DNA from: Thelephora terrestris
Lineage: Eukaryota > Basidiomycota > Agaricomycetes > Thelephorales > Thelephoraceae
Reading direction: 5' to 3'
DNA length: 64,000 nt
Assembly (NCBI GenBank): GCA_015956445.1
Contig: WIUZ02000015.1
Span: 522,001-586,000 of the forward strand
Shown here: piece by piece, positions 21,423 to 31,983 of the stretch
How positions within the stretch are numbered: the first letter of the stretch is position 1
Layout of the letters: each line of letters starts with the position of its first letter
Position numbers and translations under genes: made by a program
The notes under the pieces: model-generated
Seen by the model: only the letters and a program-made list of their open reading frames with translations
The model's database searches: none
Told to the model about the DNA's origin: nothing

Positions 21423-22547
21423 TCATTGCCTCTTTCCTTTGACAAACCCCCTCCTCGTGAGTTCAGGCAACAAAAGATGTAAGAACCTTTCCCTGGTATC
21501 CTCATACAAGACTCTTGGTACAACCGAATGCGCGGTCCACAACTGGACCAACAGATGGTCAAGTTGGTGCCAATCCCAAGAGAGTTCCTCCGTTGGAATG
21601 TATACTGGGGTGGCATTCAACACGACGGTGACCTGCTGGAGGATTTCGGGTCGAACGGTTTGGAGGGTCGTGGTGATCCACCGTATGTCCGCCCCACCCC
21701 ATCCAAACCGCATATACTTGAGCTTCACGGCGTTGGAGAGGTCAAGCGGAGGAAGCGTTGTAGAAGTGGCTGGGTCCGCAGTGAGCGATTGATCAACCAA
21801 AAAAATAAACAAGAGGAGACGCGCACGAGTGTAATACTTGAGATGGATGGATTCCAGGGTGTGGGAACATTTTGATACCAGGTCCATTATCGTTCTTGAA
21901 TCGACTTCCGCGACGTGACACAGCACCCTGATCTTGGAAAAGTGGAGGCCATTCGGGAGCTTCAGCAATCCGCGTACAACAGAGCGGTTCTTGCCGTTCA
22001 GTCGGAGGGACCCAGTGAGTTTTGGTGAAGTAGGAGGAGCGGCCCACCCGTCGGTGTCACTCTCGCTGATGATTTCCAGCGACAAGTCCTCGAGAAGGGG
22101 GAAGGAACAGATGAGACCGATGATCTCTGGGGTTGGGGTGGTGATGTTAGCAAAGCGGAGAGATTTCAGGGTGGGCGATAATCCGTGAAATTGGAGTAAG
22201 GAAACCCCGCGAAGTTCTACCGACCCAAGCATGTCCACTGACAGTTCTTCAACGCGGCGAAAGGAGCGGATCCAGGCGCGTACATTGACGAAGGCTACCC
22301 CGGGATCACGAACGCCAAGACTGCGAGCGTAACGAGCAGGTAAGGCGGAAGGGTCCGGAAATGCGTTCATCCACGATTCGACGGAGGATCCGGCGATTGA
22401 GTCGAGCTCGACGCAAGCGAAAAGATGCCTTTGGGAGCGCTCGACCCATGATTTAGAGACGAGGCAACACGCTTTGAGCGCGATAGGTTCATCGTACAGA
22501 TTGTCAACGATGTGGTCGAGGATCTCTGGCGGGAGGGTACGTGGCAT
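21423..22547 (-). CDS. F-box protein H
   Basis: F-box family member of 355 aa if the 57-nt intron 21826-21770 (GTGCGC...ACCCAG) is removed. Exons are 22547-21827 and 21769-21423. The intron is a multiple of three without a stop, so retention would give a 374-aa form. The F-box is MPRTLPPEILDHIVDNLYDE then CCLVSKSWVERSQRHLFA. The middle has QFHGLSPTLKSLRFA and LICSFPLLEDLSLE. The C-terminus has WHQLDHLLVQLWTAHSVVP and ends GKRQ. A G-type relic stands head to head with it. Confidence 0.85.
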   Translation of the reverse strand: MPRTLPPEILDHIVDNLYDEPIALKACCLVSKSWVERSQRHLFACVELDSIAGSSVESWMNAFPDPSALPARYARSLGVRDPGVAFVNVRAWIRSFRRVEELSVDMLGSVELRGVSLLQFHGLSPTLKSLRFANITTPTPEIIGLICSFPLLEDLSLEIISESDTDGWAAPPTSPKLTGSLRLNGKNRSVVRGLLKLPNGLHFSKIRVLCHVAEVDSRTIMDLVSKCSHTLESIHLKYYTRARLLLFIFLVDQSLTADPATSTTLPPLDLSNAVKLKYMRFGWGGADIRWITTTLQTVRPEILQQVTVVLNATPVYIPTEELSWDWHQLDHLLVQLWTAHSVVPRVLYEDTRERFLHLLLPELTRRGFVKGKRQ

Positions 22548-22629
22548 CGTGGTTCCAACCAAGGCGAGGCGGAGCGCCCACTGTCTGTCCCAGCTTCCTC
22601 GTATTCAACAGGTTCCCGTGGGCGGTCTG

Positions 22630-23400
22630 CCACCTTCCGCATGGCTTTCAGCTCTCGGTATCATTGTATGTTTAGGTCGATACCCTCGAGTTGGATGCAT
22701 TGCAATTGCTCTACCTGCTCCGGTCCGCGAAAAACATCATTTCCCTCATCGAAACCCCCCTAAGAAGCTCCCGCTCTGGTTCTGGACGACTTGGGACACG
22801 GTGACAGGGATCAAAACTTCAACAATTAAAGCGGGCCCAGCAACAAAGGACGCGACGGGGGAGGTTCGCTTCCATCGTACGTGGACTGATCTGATCTGAA
22901 CAACCGCCATAACAATCTTGTGTTTACATCGACGCTCGAAATCCTCTCACCTGAGGGTCTGCCCCGAAGACGTTCTGCTGGAGGCGCTCCAATATCCTGC
23001 CGGTTCCACACATCTGTCGAATAAAAACGTTGGCAGTACGTTTTGGAAAGCCCAGCTTGGCTACTGGCGTTCTTTTTTTCTGTCTCGCTTCTCGATGTGT
23101 TGGACGCAGAGGTTGATCAGACCTTGTATGTGGTTAAGTCCTCGTCGTTCCGGAGGAGACGTGGCCCCACTCATATCTTCGAAGGGCGCGTCAAAACTCA
23201 CAACATCCGACCTGTACCACTTTCCCGACGTAGGTGAGGGGAATCAGATGGTGGGGAGCCCTACGTGAATCGTGAGAGATCATGCCTCTTGATCTTTTGG
23301 TCGTACCCCTGACAGTCGACATATCTCGCGCGTCGAGTGTAAATCTGATAGATGGGAGGATCCAGTACATAGCGTACATTACCCTCGACGTACTGTTGTA
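22630..23400 (+). pseudogene. Relic of a G-type F-box/LRR gene upstream of H
   Basis: Plus-strand pieces in changing frames follow the order of G2: an RSAKNIISLIE match near 22725, a nucleotide match to the DYWED...DRDQNL region ending near 22820, and HISRVECKSDRWEDPV near 23320-23365, which corresponds to the YVSRVECKFD C-terminus of G2. It spans most of a gene with the middle strongly eroded, and is head to head with F-box H. Confidence 0.6.
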
Positions 23401-23541
23401 ACGTTTTCGGCCTGGGTTGTGTGAGGTAGGGTCTTTATCACTCGCGTACCCGCTGCATAGTTCAGGTGAAAAGAAGACATAGAAACCAAGGTAAGGTAAT
23501 ACACTCATTTACAAACCGAGGCGTTCACGCCACCGACAACG

Positions 23542-24690
23542 TTACCATTCCGACCGCTGACAATACCCTCCGAGCCCATTCACGACCCCCTTACTCGCAA
23601 GTCTCGGCAACAAACTCAGAACAAGCCCCCCCAAACCACTCGTCACTCTATTCTCATCGTACACGACGCTCGGGCAAATCAAACGTGAGGTCCACAATTG
23701 GTCCAACAAATGGTCGAGGTCTTGCCATTCCCGATAAACCGTTTCCCCGATCGGGTCGACGAGGGTGGCACTGGAAGCGACCGTGATCGTGATCTTCCGG
23801 AGGTTTGTGGATTTGGCGGTTCGAAGCGTCGCGATAATCCACCTGACGCTTAGTCCGGTACATTCGAACTTCACGTCTTGGAGTTTGGTGGCCTCGGAAA
23901 GGACAAGCGGTCCAGGCACTGTAAGTGGCTGTGTGAGGTATATGCTAACCGCAAGTGCGGGGAAGAACGTACTCGGAGAGTCAAAACCAACGGTGAGAGA
24001 TTCCAAGGTGTCGGAACACCTCGATATCAAGTCCACCAACGACTCGGAATATTCGACGTGACACGCCGTGATCTGAGCGAAATGGAGACCGTTTGGAAGG
24101 TTCAACAACCCACGCAGAATAGGGCGGGTCCGGCTGAGCAGGTTAAGTGACCCGGTCAGCCTTGGCGAGGTCGAAGGAATATCACACTCATCGGCGTCGC
24201 CCCAGGTGGTGACAAAATGCAGCCAAAGATGATCGAGAAGGGGAAAGGAGCAGATTAGATTGAGGATTTCTGAGAGCGAGGCGGAAACACTACGTAGGTT
24301 GAGGAATTTGAGGGCAGGCGATAATCCTTGTAGCCGGACGAAGGATATCGCGGTCGAACCGTCGACGGCAATGTTTGCGATCCGCAGTTCTTCGGTGTGG
24401 CGGAAGTGGCGAACCCAGTTGGGCGTACTCGCAGCAATGACTGAGCTACGGTCATAAAAATGGAGGTCGCGTGTGTGATGGGCGGGTGAGTTGGAAGGAT
24501 TCGGAAAGGCATTCATCCAAGATCGAACGGGCCATCGAAGTGAGCTGAACGTGACCAGAGCGAAAAGGTTTCGTCGAGCCCGTGGGACCCACGATTTAGA
24601 GACGAGGCAGCACGCTTTCAGCGCAATCGGTTCGTCGTGCAGGTTGTCGACGATAAGGTCAAAGATCTCTGGTGGAAGTGGGGGAAGCAT
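23542..24690 (-). CDS. F-box protein I
   Basis: F-box family member of 364 aa. Exons are 24690-23973 and 23918-23542, around a 54-nt intron (GTACGT...TTACAG) that is a multiple of three and stop-free, so the unspliced frame also stays open (382 aa). The start MLPPLPPEIFDLIVDNLHDE leads into CCLVSKSWVPRARRNLFA. The middle has LQGLSPALKFLNLR and LICSFPLLDHLWLH. The C-terminus has WQDLDHLLDQLWTSRLICP and ends CQRSEW. It is closest to the A, B and E proteins by its C-terminal half. Confidence 0.85.
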   Translation of the reverse strand: MLPPLPPEIFDLIVDNLHDEPIALKACCLVSKSWVPRARRNLFALVTFSSLRWPVRSWMNAFPNPSNSPAHHTRDLHFYDRSSVIAASTPNWVRHFRHTEELRIANIAVDGSTAISFVRLQGLSPALKFLNLRSVSASLSEILNLICSFPLLDHLWLHFVTTWGDADECDIPSTSPRLTGSLNLLSRTRPILRGLLNLPNGLHFAQITACHVEYSESLVDLISRCSDTLESLTVGFDSPSTFFPALAVSIYLTQPLTVPGPLVLSEATKLQDVKFECTGLSVRWIIATLRTAKSTNLRKITITVASSATLVDPIGETVYREWQDLDHLLDQLWTSRLICPSVVYDENRVTSGLGGLVLSLLPRLASKGVVNGLGGYCQRSEW

Positions 24691-25397
24691 CGTGGTTTCC
24701 AAAAACAGTCAGTTAGCCGCCGTCCACCCAAGGGACGGAGCGCCCACGGCCCACGCGCGTCGCGTGACCTCAGCTTTGACCTGGCTAGCTAGTACTAGTA
24801 GCTGACGCTGTGTAAAACATATCTCTCCCGCATCCTCCCAGTCTTGTCGCTTTGTTTCCACACCACCAGCATTTCGGATCTCTCCTGGTGAACCCATCTT
24901 GCAAAACGAGATTTACCCAGCTCGGAGTCCAAACCACGTGGGAAACGTGAAGAGCTTTCTCTCGTCGCCGGACTTGTGTGTTTGGCCCCTCTGGAAATCC
25001 TAATGAGCACGCTATAGGATACGACTCGCATCCCATCGGCGTAAAGCCGTCCGGCGGTTCCGTCTTCAGTTCTTCTACCAACGAGCTGGAGTCTCCGGCT
25101 TCGCTGCGCAGAAGCCGTTCTCCCGAATGCTACGGTAGAACCCGCCAAACGTTTAACACTTAGCACGTGTACCTAAGGCAAAAGCGTGATTCGGCGGGAA
25201 CATTACGCCCTCCTTCCAGCATCGAAGTACCAGAACACCTCTTCTGCTTTGCGGTGAGTGAATCTCGCGACGATGCAGGCAATTACAAAAATGACAGACG
25301 CAACCATCTCTGAAGAACTCGAGAAAAAAAGTATAATACTGAGATGCAGGCGGTTACACGACTATCAATTAGCAAAACAAAACGACGAGTGCTAATA
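24691..25397. other. Intergenic stretch upstream of F-box I
   Basis: No supported gene. A 123-codon minus-strand frame (25166-24795) has no recognisable domain. Parts of 24790-25170 resemble the region upstream of F-box E (16920-17200), including an LQDGFTRR/LQDGFNTR match. It may be a decayed former neighbour. Confidence 0.35.
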
Positions 25398-27314
25398 TCA
25401 ACGGTTCATAGCGTTATTCCAGGGCTCAAGTATCACATGGAGGGAAAACAAAAACAGGATGACATACACGCCGGCAAGAACGACAGCTGCAGCCCAAACT
25501 GCCGTCAAGTTCCGGTAATCATAGCTACTGGAGTCGATGAGGTTGTATGCGTACTGCGCCCCCCTTCCCAGCACGCTCGAATCACAGTAACACGTACCAA
25601 AGAAGTTGGAGAACTGAAACACGCCGGCGAGTATGCTACAGAGAGCGTTGCAAACCGCGAGAAACACCGCTGACCTTCGCAAGAAAGCGGCAAGGCCCTG
25701 AGCGACATTGGCGGAATTGAATCCGGAGCGCGTGCGTCCTTCGTGGCTGTGCCTCACTTTTGCGCAGTGAGCGAGGTGAGCAAGGTAGCTGGATGACAGG
25801 AGCATCAACCAGATTATGGTCGAAATTAAGCCGTAGAGAATGTAAACCGCGGAGCGGCACCCGAGTCCAGTCGTCGGCGTGAAGAGGAGGATGATGGCCG
25901 CTGAGCCGGTGGTAGACCACTGTAAACCCAGCGCAAAGACAGAGGCAACCAATATCCTCTTCCACATCCCAGAAGGGACGGGTTGCGTAGGCTCTTTGAC
26001 TGCTTCCATGCGGAATCCGCAGTAAGCTTGAACCTGGCTGACTGTCCCAGTTCTGTTGTCACGGTGGATCCCCTCCGCGTCTACCCATCGTTTCCCAGAG
26101 CTTACGGTTTCGAATCCGATCGCCTTCCTGCCCGCGCTCTCGAAAGCCAGGGCAATTGTTTCGACATTCGAGGACCACTCCCAGAGTCTTGCGTAGTTGA
26201 ACACTGGTGGTACTCTGACGGCGTCTTGAGTGCAAACCTCCCTCTTCTGACAGGTGATGATTGCATGCCCGTGCTGGACGCGGGAGGGTATCGGGTCACC
26301 AACGTCGGAGGGATTGCTGGGCTGTGGGGGATTGCCTGGCTGTGGGGGATTGCCTGGCTGTGGGGGATTGCCTGGCTGTGGGGGATTGCCTGGCTGTGGG
26401 GGATTGCCGGTCTGGGGAGAATTATCGGGGGCAGCCACGTACGCAATTCTGTTGGCTTTGCCGATCGCAGCCGTCAGCTTATCACGGGGGTATACTGGGA
26501 TCCACAGCCAACCGGTGACGATAGGAACGAGCCATAACCAAAGAGTACCGACACCCTGACCGCTTTCGTCAACGTTCGTTCCAGGGTTCATGAAGGTGTT
26601 TATGACGGTGAGGAGGAAGGAGGTGATAACCCAGGCTATGAGTGTCACTGGGGGGATCGTCCAGGTGTGAGTTTTTCGGAGGCTTTTGGCAAGACATTTC
26701 CACCAATCGTCATTCTCAGGTAGAACTATGAGGGATGCGAGTAGTCCGCCACAAGTGGTCAGGCGAAGTGGGACTTGTTGGAGGCAGATGAGGGCCTTGA
26801 CCGCGTTCTTGTGGTTGGGGTACCTGATGTCCGAGAAACGATCGTTTGCCCACTTGGTGTTGAGGGCCGTGATAGCGAGGGAGAACGCTGCGAGGGTTGG
26901 AGACCCAACGGTGAGGATGACTAGTGCACGCGACAAGAAATTGGTACAATGAATTAATGTGGGCACACAGCGAGGGAGCTCACCGGAGATGAGATTGTCA
27001 GGAGTGTCCGCCCCGAACGGGAGTTGGCTGACCAGGGCGAGCCAGGGCAACAGCCACGCGGAGAACTGCTGAGAAAACACAGCCCAGTCGAATGCTTGCT
27101 GGCCAGAACCACACAACGACGTGCATTCCTCATATGTGAGACCGACAGCATCTTTGGAATTATTCACGGGATTTCCAAACAAGTCTGTTCCACCGGTTGC
27201 ATTGCCGTTGGCTCTGAACGTTTCCAGGCATTGGGCAAAATTGGTCTGCGCGGCGACTGAAACTAGGCAGATGGATAGGAAAAAGATCCTTTTGATTCTT
27301 CCAGGTAAGATCAT
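25398..27314 (-). CDS. Polytopic membrane protein with a proline-rich repeat loop
   Basis: Predicted 617-aa secretory-pathway or plasma-membrane protein. The start MILPGRIKRIFFLSICLVSV gives an N-terminal signal segment. A 63-nt intron (26983-26921) joins LIS to VILTVGSPTLAAFSLAITAL, restoring an apparent transmembrane helix; unspliced, the frame stays open, so the join rests on sequence sense. Further helices include WTIPPVTLIAWVITSFLL, LWLWLVPIVTGWLWIPV, ILVASVFALGLQW, AVYILYGLISTIIWLMLL and AVWAAAVVLAGVYVILFLF. A hydrophilic region in the middle holds five PGNPPQ-type repeats. I know similar basidiomycete proteins but no function. Confidence 0.78.
   Translation of the reverse strand: MILPGRIKRIFFLSICLVSVAAQTNFAQCLETFRANGNATGGTDLFGNPVNNSKDAVGLTYEECTSLCGSGQQAFDWAVFSQQFSAWLLPWLALVSQLPFGADTPDNLISGELPRCVPTLIHCTNFLSRALVILTVGSPTLAAFSLAITALNTKWANDRFSDIRYPNHKNAVKALICLQQVPLRLTTCGGLLASLIVLPENDDWWKCLAKSLRKTHTWTIPPVTLIAWVITSFLLTVINTFMNPGTNVDESGQGVGTLWLWLVPIVTGWLWIPVYPRDKLTAAIGKANRIAYVAAPDNSPQTGNPPQPGNPPQPGNPPQPGNPPQPGNPPQPSNPSDVGDPIPSRVQHGHAIITCQKREVCTQDAVRVPPVFNYARLWEWSSNVETIALAFESAGRKAIGFETVSSGKRWVDAEGIHRDNRTGTVSQVQAYCGFRMEAVKEPTQPVPSGMWKRILVASVFALGLQWSTTGSAAIILLFTPTTGLGCRSAVYILYGLISTIIWLMLLSSSYLAHLAHCAKVRHSHEGRTRSGFNSANVAQGLAAFLRRSAVFLAVCNALCSILAGVFQFSNFFGTCYCDSSVLGRGAQYAYNLIDSSSYDYRNLTAVWAAAVVLAGVYVILFLFSLHVILEPWNNAMNR
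26320..26409 (-). repeat. 18-bp minisatellite coding PGNPPQ repeats
   Basis: Five head-to-tail copies of GGCTGTGGGGGATTGCCT (plus-strand reading), the last with one change. Because 18 is a multiple of three, unit gain or loss keeps the frame of the membrane protein and only changes the length of its proline-rich loop. Confidence 0.9.
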
Positions 27315-28424
27315 GACTTGTGAGTTAGCAGAGGTGATGAAGGAGGGGGAAAGGGCCTCACTTCGCAACAGTGCCCACTTTTGTGGGTGGAGAGTGTGCG
27401 GACATTGCGCTGTCAATTGAAAGGGTGTTTCAACTATGACGGATTGGCTCATTCGGGAAAAGGGGGGTGAGGGATACCACTTAGAGACTCGCCGAATGTA
27501 TCTACGGCTCCCCAGGCAATTCAGAAGCAAAAATAGATGCAGGACGTACAGAAGTTGTGTGATGAGACTGTTACCAGTCTCAGGGTAACCGTGCACACCG
27601 TAAAAAGGCTAGGCGATAGACGTGTTGGAGGCACCGCCTCGGGACATTGATGGTGGTCATCAAAAACCCATACAGCGCTCGCCCAAAAGGTAACAAGAGG
27701 AGGAACTGTTGCCACATGAAATTGCTTAGATGATCGTTGGCTGCGAAGACGTGAACAGATCGTGGGAAACGCAGCGCGTCCCCCCAACAGCAGTCCCCCC
27801 CCTTAAATCTTCCTCCGAATTCGCTCTGAATTCGAGGCTGGATTCCAGCCTAGGGAAACGTACGTATGACCACGACAAAGGCGGCCAACCCCCAGGATGC
27901 CTCAGGCCAGTTGCAGATCTTTCGTTTAGCCTCCGTCTGGGGTTTATGCTGATCTTCCTCACATTTATGAGTCTCAACCTCAATCGAGCCAACTACAGTC
28001 CTGTGTTTTGCCGCATGTGGCTCTCATACTTGCCACTTGCAGTAGCATTCTGGCGGGTTCGTAAGAATGCGTGATCTTCAGAACACCTTCCAACTGAAAT
28101 GCTCCGGTCGACTGAACAGAGGCGCTCCACTTACATGGCGCACTGGCCACCCAGTTCCTGTGTCGATCCACCAAGCCCCTGATTAAGCTCAACGAACCGA
28201 CCCAATTCTGCTGGATCTACTGAGATATCTGAAATAAACTTCACCACTGTGGCGATCCAAACGCTGATGGCTCGTCGGGAGCCTAAGTGCTATGGTCAAC
28301 ATTGAGTGGAAGTGGGGCGTTACTGGGTAGCATTACAAGGGACGAGGAACAAGGGTAACAACCAACTAATCAACAAGTCCAAAAGTTGAGACGTCGTGGC
28401 GATGGTAGTCCGGCGATTCTATAA
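27315..28424. other. Intergenic stretch without a supported gene
   Basis: About 1.1 kb between the membrane protein start and the end of F-box J. A 114-codon plus-strand frame at 27730-28074 has no family signature and no duplicate in the window. Nothing else is seen. Confidence 0.5.
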
Positions 28425-29536
28425 TTACTCATATTTCTCCACTTTGCAGACAACACCCATGTTCACCAGCTTGGGCAATAGAACTGGTGCAGCAAATCCC
28501 AGGTTTCTTATTCTTGAGGTGGATTTTAACTCTGGAACAATCGAATGAGAGGTCCACAATCGAGCCAAGAGGTGGTCCATGTCCTGCCATTCCCTATGTA
28601 TCACCTCAGAGACCTCATTGTTGAAGAAAATAGATGAGTGGAGAGTGATCTGCTGAAGGGTATCGGTTTTAGCAGTCTCAAGCGTCGCGACAATCCATCG
28701 AACATTTGGAATTCGAAAGTGAAACTCCGCATGTTTGAGTTTTGCCATGTGCGACAGGTCTAGTGGAGGCGGCATTCTGGGGGATCCTAAACTCCACCGG
28801 TGAGGTATTGGCAAACATCAGGAAGGGAAGGAAACGTACTATGATCGTACTGGCAATAGTCGATGCAGAGAGATTCGAGGGTCTCAGAACACCCCGACAC
28901 CAAATCCATTGCCGACTCGGCTTGTTCAACGGGACATATCAGGTCGACACTGGTGAAGTGGAGACCCCCTGGAAGGGCCAACAATCCACGTGCGACAGAG
29001 CGAATCTCTCGCGTCAGGAAAAGGGTGCCGGTGAACTTCGGCGAGGTCGAAGGTGCCACCCATCCATCACTGTCGCTCTCACTCTTCCTGCATCTCCACG
29101 TGAGGTCCTCGAGAAGGGGAAAAGAACAGACCAGGTCAAAAATATCTGCAAATGGGAGACACGAGTGAGCTATATCGAGGTATTTGATGGTGGGCGACAG
29201 TCCATGCAGTTGAACGAGGGAGGCCTTGGTATAATCGCCCACATATAATTTTTCAATGCGACGGAAGACACGGATCCATTGGTTGTCGGCAGGGATTTCT
29301 CCAAATATCCGAAGATCGCGTGTGTGATGAGCAGGTGAATTGGAAGGGTCAGGAAAGGCCTTCATCCATAATCGGATATAGTCAGCATCCTCGAGGGGGA
29401 CGCAAGCGAAAAGGTGTTTTCGAGCCCGTGGGACCCACGATTTGGAAACGAGGCAACACGCCTTGAGCGTGGCTGGTTCATTGCACAGACAATCGATGAT
29501 GAGGTCGGAGACCTCCGGTGGGAGTGGCCACGACAT
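28425..29536 (-). CDS. F-box protein J
   Basis: F-box family member of 352 aa from exons 29536-28840 and 28786-28425. The 53-nt phase-1 intron (GTACGT...GTTTAG) shifts the frame, which supports splicing. The start MSWPLPPEVSDLIIDCLCNE and CCLVSKSWVPRARKHLFA mark a subgroup with K and L. The middle has QLHGLSPTIKYLDIA and LVCSFPLLEDLTWR. The C-terminus has WQDMDHLLARLWTSHSIVP. The frame before 29536 reaches back only to a GTG. J, K and L may form a three-unit series, each with a similar block upstream. Confidence 0.85.
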
Positions 29537-29639
29537 GATGGAAGAGCTTCTGTAGAGGCTCTGCTGATGAGTCTGAGAAATTTTCTTTGCGCTGGGGGCT
29601 CCCAGCGCGACCCGCTCGAAAACGCTCACCTATGATAGG

Positions 29640-30187
29640 AGTGACTGAGCCTGCGTGAGTGTGGCGACTTTTTGGTCTTCGGTTTTACTCCACCTCACAA
29701 TGTGGTTCGGGGTCGAGACGGAACTTTTGGGTGACGGGTAGATTTCAGTGGATTTCTCACGCGTAGAGACAAACACGAGCACGTGCCACGCGGTTGACAA
29801 CTTGACTCTTGAGGGTTCAAAAAGATCCGGACGCTCGGAGCGGGCGCTCCGGCGTGACGCTAAGGACTCCCGCGAAGTCCACCTGGCCCAGCCATAACGT
29901 GGACTCGTGCAACGGATATCACATTGTTATTTTATCTCATCATGATGGTTCAAGAGCTTGAAGAATTCAAAGAAAAGTCTCTGAACACTGTGGAAAAGGG
30001 TACTCGGTCCTTAGCCCGCGATCTTAGAAACTCTCTCAGGGTCCCCGAACGCGGACTCGAGGCTGGTCTATGCCTCCGTGTGCACCCAACAAGATAAATT
30101 CCCCCAACATTCCGTGGCGATAGCCACCGGGAGACAATAAAAGGAAGTCCAAAACCTGGAGATGACATGGCAATTGTGGTACTCGGA
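29640..30187 (+). other. Shared upstream block of F-box J (decayed former neighbour)
   Basis: This stretch resembles 31430-31983 upstream of K and parts of 37700-38400 upstream of L. All three contain a plus-strand segment with the pattern EFKxKxL(N/D)xVxxGTRSLARD or a weaker form (near 29950, 31780 and 38280). The block sits where G-type relics sit beside A, B and H, but I could not match it to G2. It is probably non-functional. Confidence 0.4.
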
Positions 30188-31330
30188 TTATAAAGATTGC
30201 CAATAATCCCCAGCTTCGCAAACGACACCCATGTTCACCAGTTTGGGCAACAAACCTGGTGCAGCCTCTCCCAGGTCCACTAGTTCCATTTCTAGTGTCG
30301 GGGTGTATTTCAACTCTGGAACGATCGAATGAGCGGTCCATAATCGAGCCAACAGGTGGTCGAGGTTCTGCCATTCCATACGTATCACTTCCTCGACGGT
30401 GTCGAAGGGAACGGATGAGAAGAGGGTGATCTGCTGGAGGGTATTGGTTTCGGCCGTCTCAAGCGTCGCGACGATCCATTGCACGTCTGGCATCTCAAAG
30501 CGAAATTCCACGTGTTTGAGTTTTGCCGCGCGCGACAGGTCTAGTGGAGGTGGCATCTCGGACGATCCTACATCCCGCCGGTGAGGTATCAGGAAAACCG
30601 CCGGAGGAGAAGGAAACGTACTCGGAGGGTAATAATTAATGCAAAGAGACTCGAGGGTGTCAGAACACCTCGACACCAAATCCATTGCCGACTCTGCATG
30701 TTCAATGGGACATAGCAGGACGACATTGGTGAAGTGGAGACCTCCTGGAAGGGCTAACAATCCACGCGCGGCAGAGCGGATCTCGTCCATCAGGAAAAGG
30801 GTGCCGGTGAACTTCGGCGAGGTCGAAGGTGCAACCCATCCATCACGGTCCCTCTCAGACCCCTCGCAACGCAACGTCAGGTCCTCGAGAAGCGGGAAAG
30901 AACAGACCAGGTCGAGGATATCTGAGAGTGGGATTGAGTAATGAACCAGGTGGAGGTATTTAAGGGTGGGCGACAGTCCGTGCAATCGAACGAGGGGGGC
31001 CTCAACAGTTTCATCCCAATCAAAAGCGTGCACTGTCAACCTTTCAACTCGGCAGAAGAAGCGGATCCATGTACTTTCGGCGGCGAGTTGCTCAGAAATC
31101 CAAAGATGGCGCGTGTAATGAGCAGGCGAGTTGGAAGGATCAGGAAAGGCCTTCATCCATAATCGGATAGTGGATCTGCATATGTGAAGGTATACGCTAG
31201 CGAAAAGGTGTTTTCGGGTACGTGGAACCCAGGATTTGGAAACGAGGCAACACGCTTTGAGCGTTGCTGGCTCATTGCACAGACAATCGATGATGAGGTC
31301 GAAGATCTCCGGTGGAAGGGGGTGCGACAT
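30188..31330 (-). CDS. F-box protein K
   Basis: F-box family member of 362 aa if the 54-nt intron 30621-30568 (GTACGT...GATGTAG) is spliced. Exons are 31330-30622 and 30567-30188. The intron is a multiple of three and stop-free, so a 380-aa unspliced form is possible, but the aligned intron in J shifts frame and supports splicing. The start MSHPLPPEIFDLIIDCLCNE leads to CCLVSKSWVPRTRKHLFA. The middle has RLHGLSPTLKYLHLV and LVCSFPLLEDLTLR. The C-terminus has WQNLDHLLARLWTAHSIVP. It is closest to J. Confidence 0.85.
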   Translation of the reverse strand: MSHPLPPEIFDLIIDCLCNEPATLKACCLVSKSWVPRTRKHLFASVYLHICRSTIRLWMKAFPDPSNSPAHYTRHLWISEQLAAESTWIRFFCRVERLTVHAFDWDETVEAPLVRLHGLSPTLKYLHLVHYSIPLSDILDLVCSFPLLEDLTLRCEGSERDRDGWVAPSTSPKFTGTLFLMDEIRSAARGLLALPGGLHFTNVVLLCPIEHAESAMDLVSRCSDTLESLCINYYPPSTFPSPPAVFLIPHRRDVGSSEMPPPLDLSRAAKLKHVEFRFEMPDVQWIVATLETAETNTLQQITLFSSVPFDTVEEVIRMEWQNLDHLLARLWTAHSIVPELKYTPTLEMELVDLGEAAPGLLPKLVNMGVVCEAGDYWQSL

Positions 31331-31983
31331 TGTGGAGGAGCTTCTGGAGAGGCTTTGCTTATGAGTCTGAGCAAATTTCTTTGCACTGAAGGCTCCCAGC
31401 GCAACCCGCTCTCAAACGCTCACCTATGATGGGAGTGACTAAGCCTGCGTGGATGTAGCAACCTTTGGGTCTTCGGTTTTGCTCCACCTCAATGTGGTTC
31501 AGGGTGACGGGTAGATTTCGCCCACGTGGAAAAGGATCCGGATGCTCGGAACGGACGCTCCGAGACGCTCCGGCATCCCCTACGGACCTTGGAGCGAATT
31601 CCGCCTTTCGTGCGGTACGGACGTGCCCGTCATAGACCGGACCCTTTGACAAACTGTCTGACCAACGTGGACTCGTGCAACGGATTTTCCCGGCGTTCAC
31701 CACCAATTCCGTGATTTTATATGACATCGACTGGCACATGGATTCTCTGCGGCCGCCGCACTATCAGCTTACTGAGTTCAGAGAATTCAAGGGAAAGGCT
31801 CTGGACTCTGTAGACGGGGGTACTCGGTCCTTAGCCCGCGATATTCTGAAGGTAGAAACTCTCTCAGTATCCCAGAACGCGGAGAGGCTGGTCTATGCCT
31901 CCGTGTGCACGTAACAAGAAGATATATTCCCCCAACCCTCCGTGGCGATAGCCACCAAGCGGGATCGACAGAACGTCGTCCGT
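31331..31983 (+). other. Shared upstream block of F-box K
   Basis: Counterpart of the block upstream of J. A plus-strand open stretch near 31740-31914 contains GGTRSLARDILKVETLSV, matching GTRSLARD in the J copy. It runs up to the end of the eEF1B-gamma gene. Stops in the surrounding frames argue against a working gene. Confidence 0.4.

Noticed and set aside
26254-26559. Plus-strand repeats reading WLWGIA or CGGLPG
   Set aside because: They are the antisense of the PGNPPQ minisatellite in the membrane-protein gene.
27730-28074. 114-codon open frame between the membrane protein and F-box J
   Set aside because: No motif, no duplicate, and no convincing splice context.
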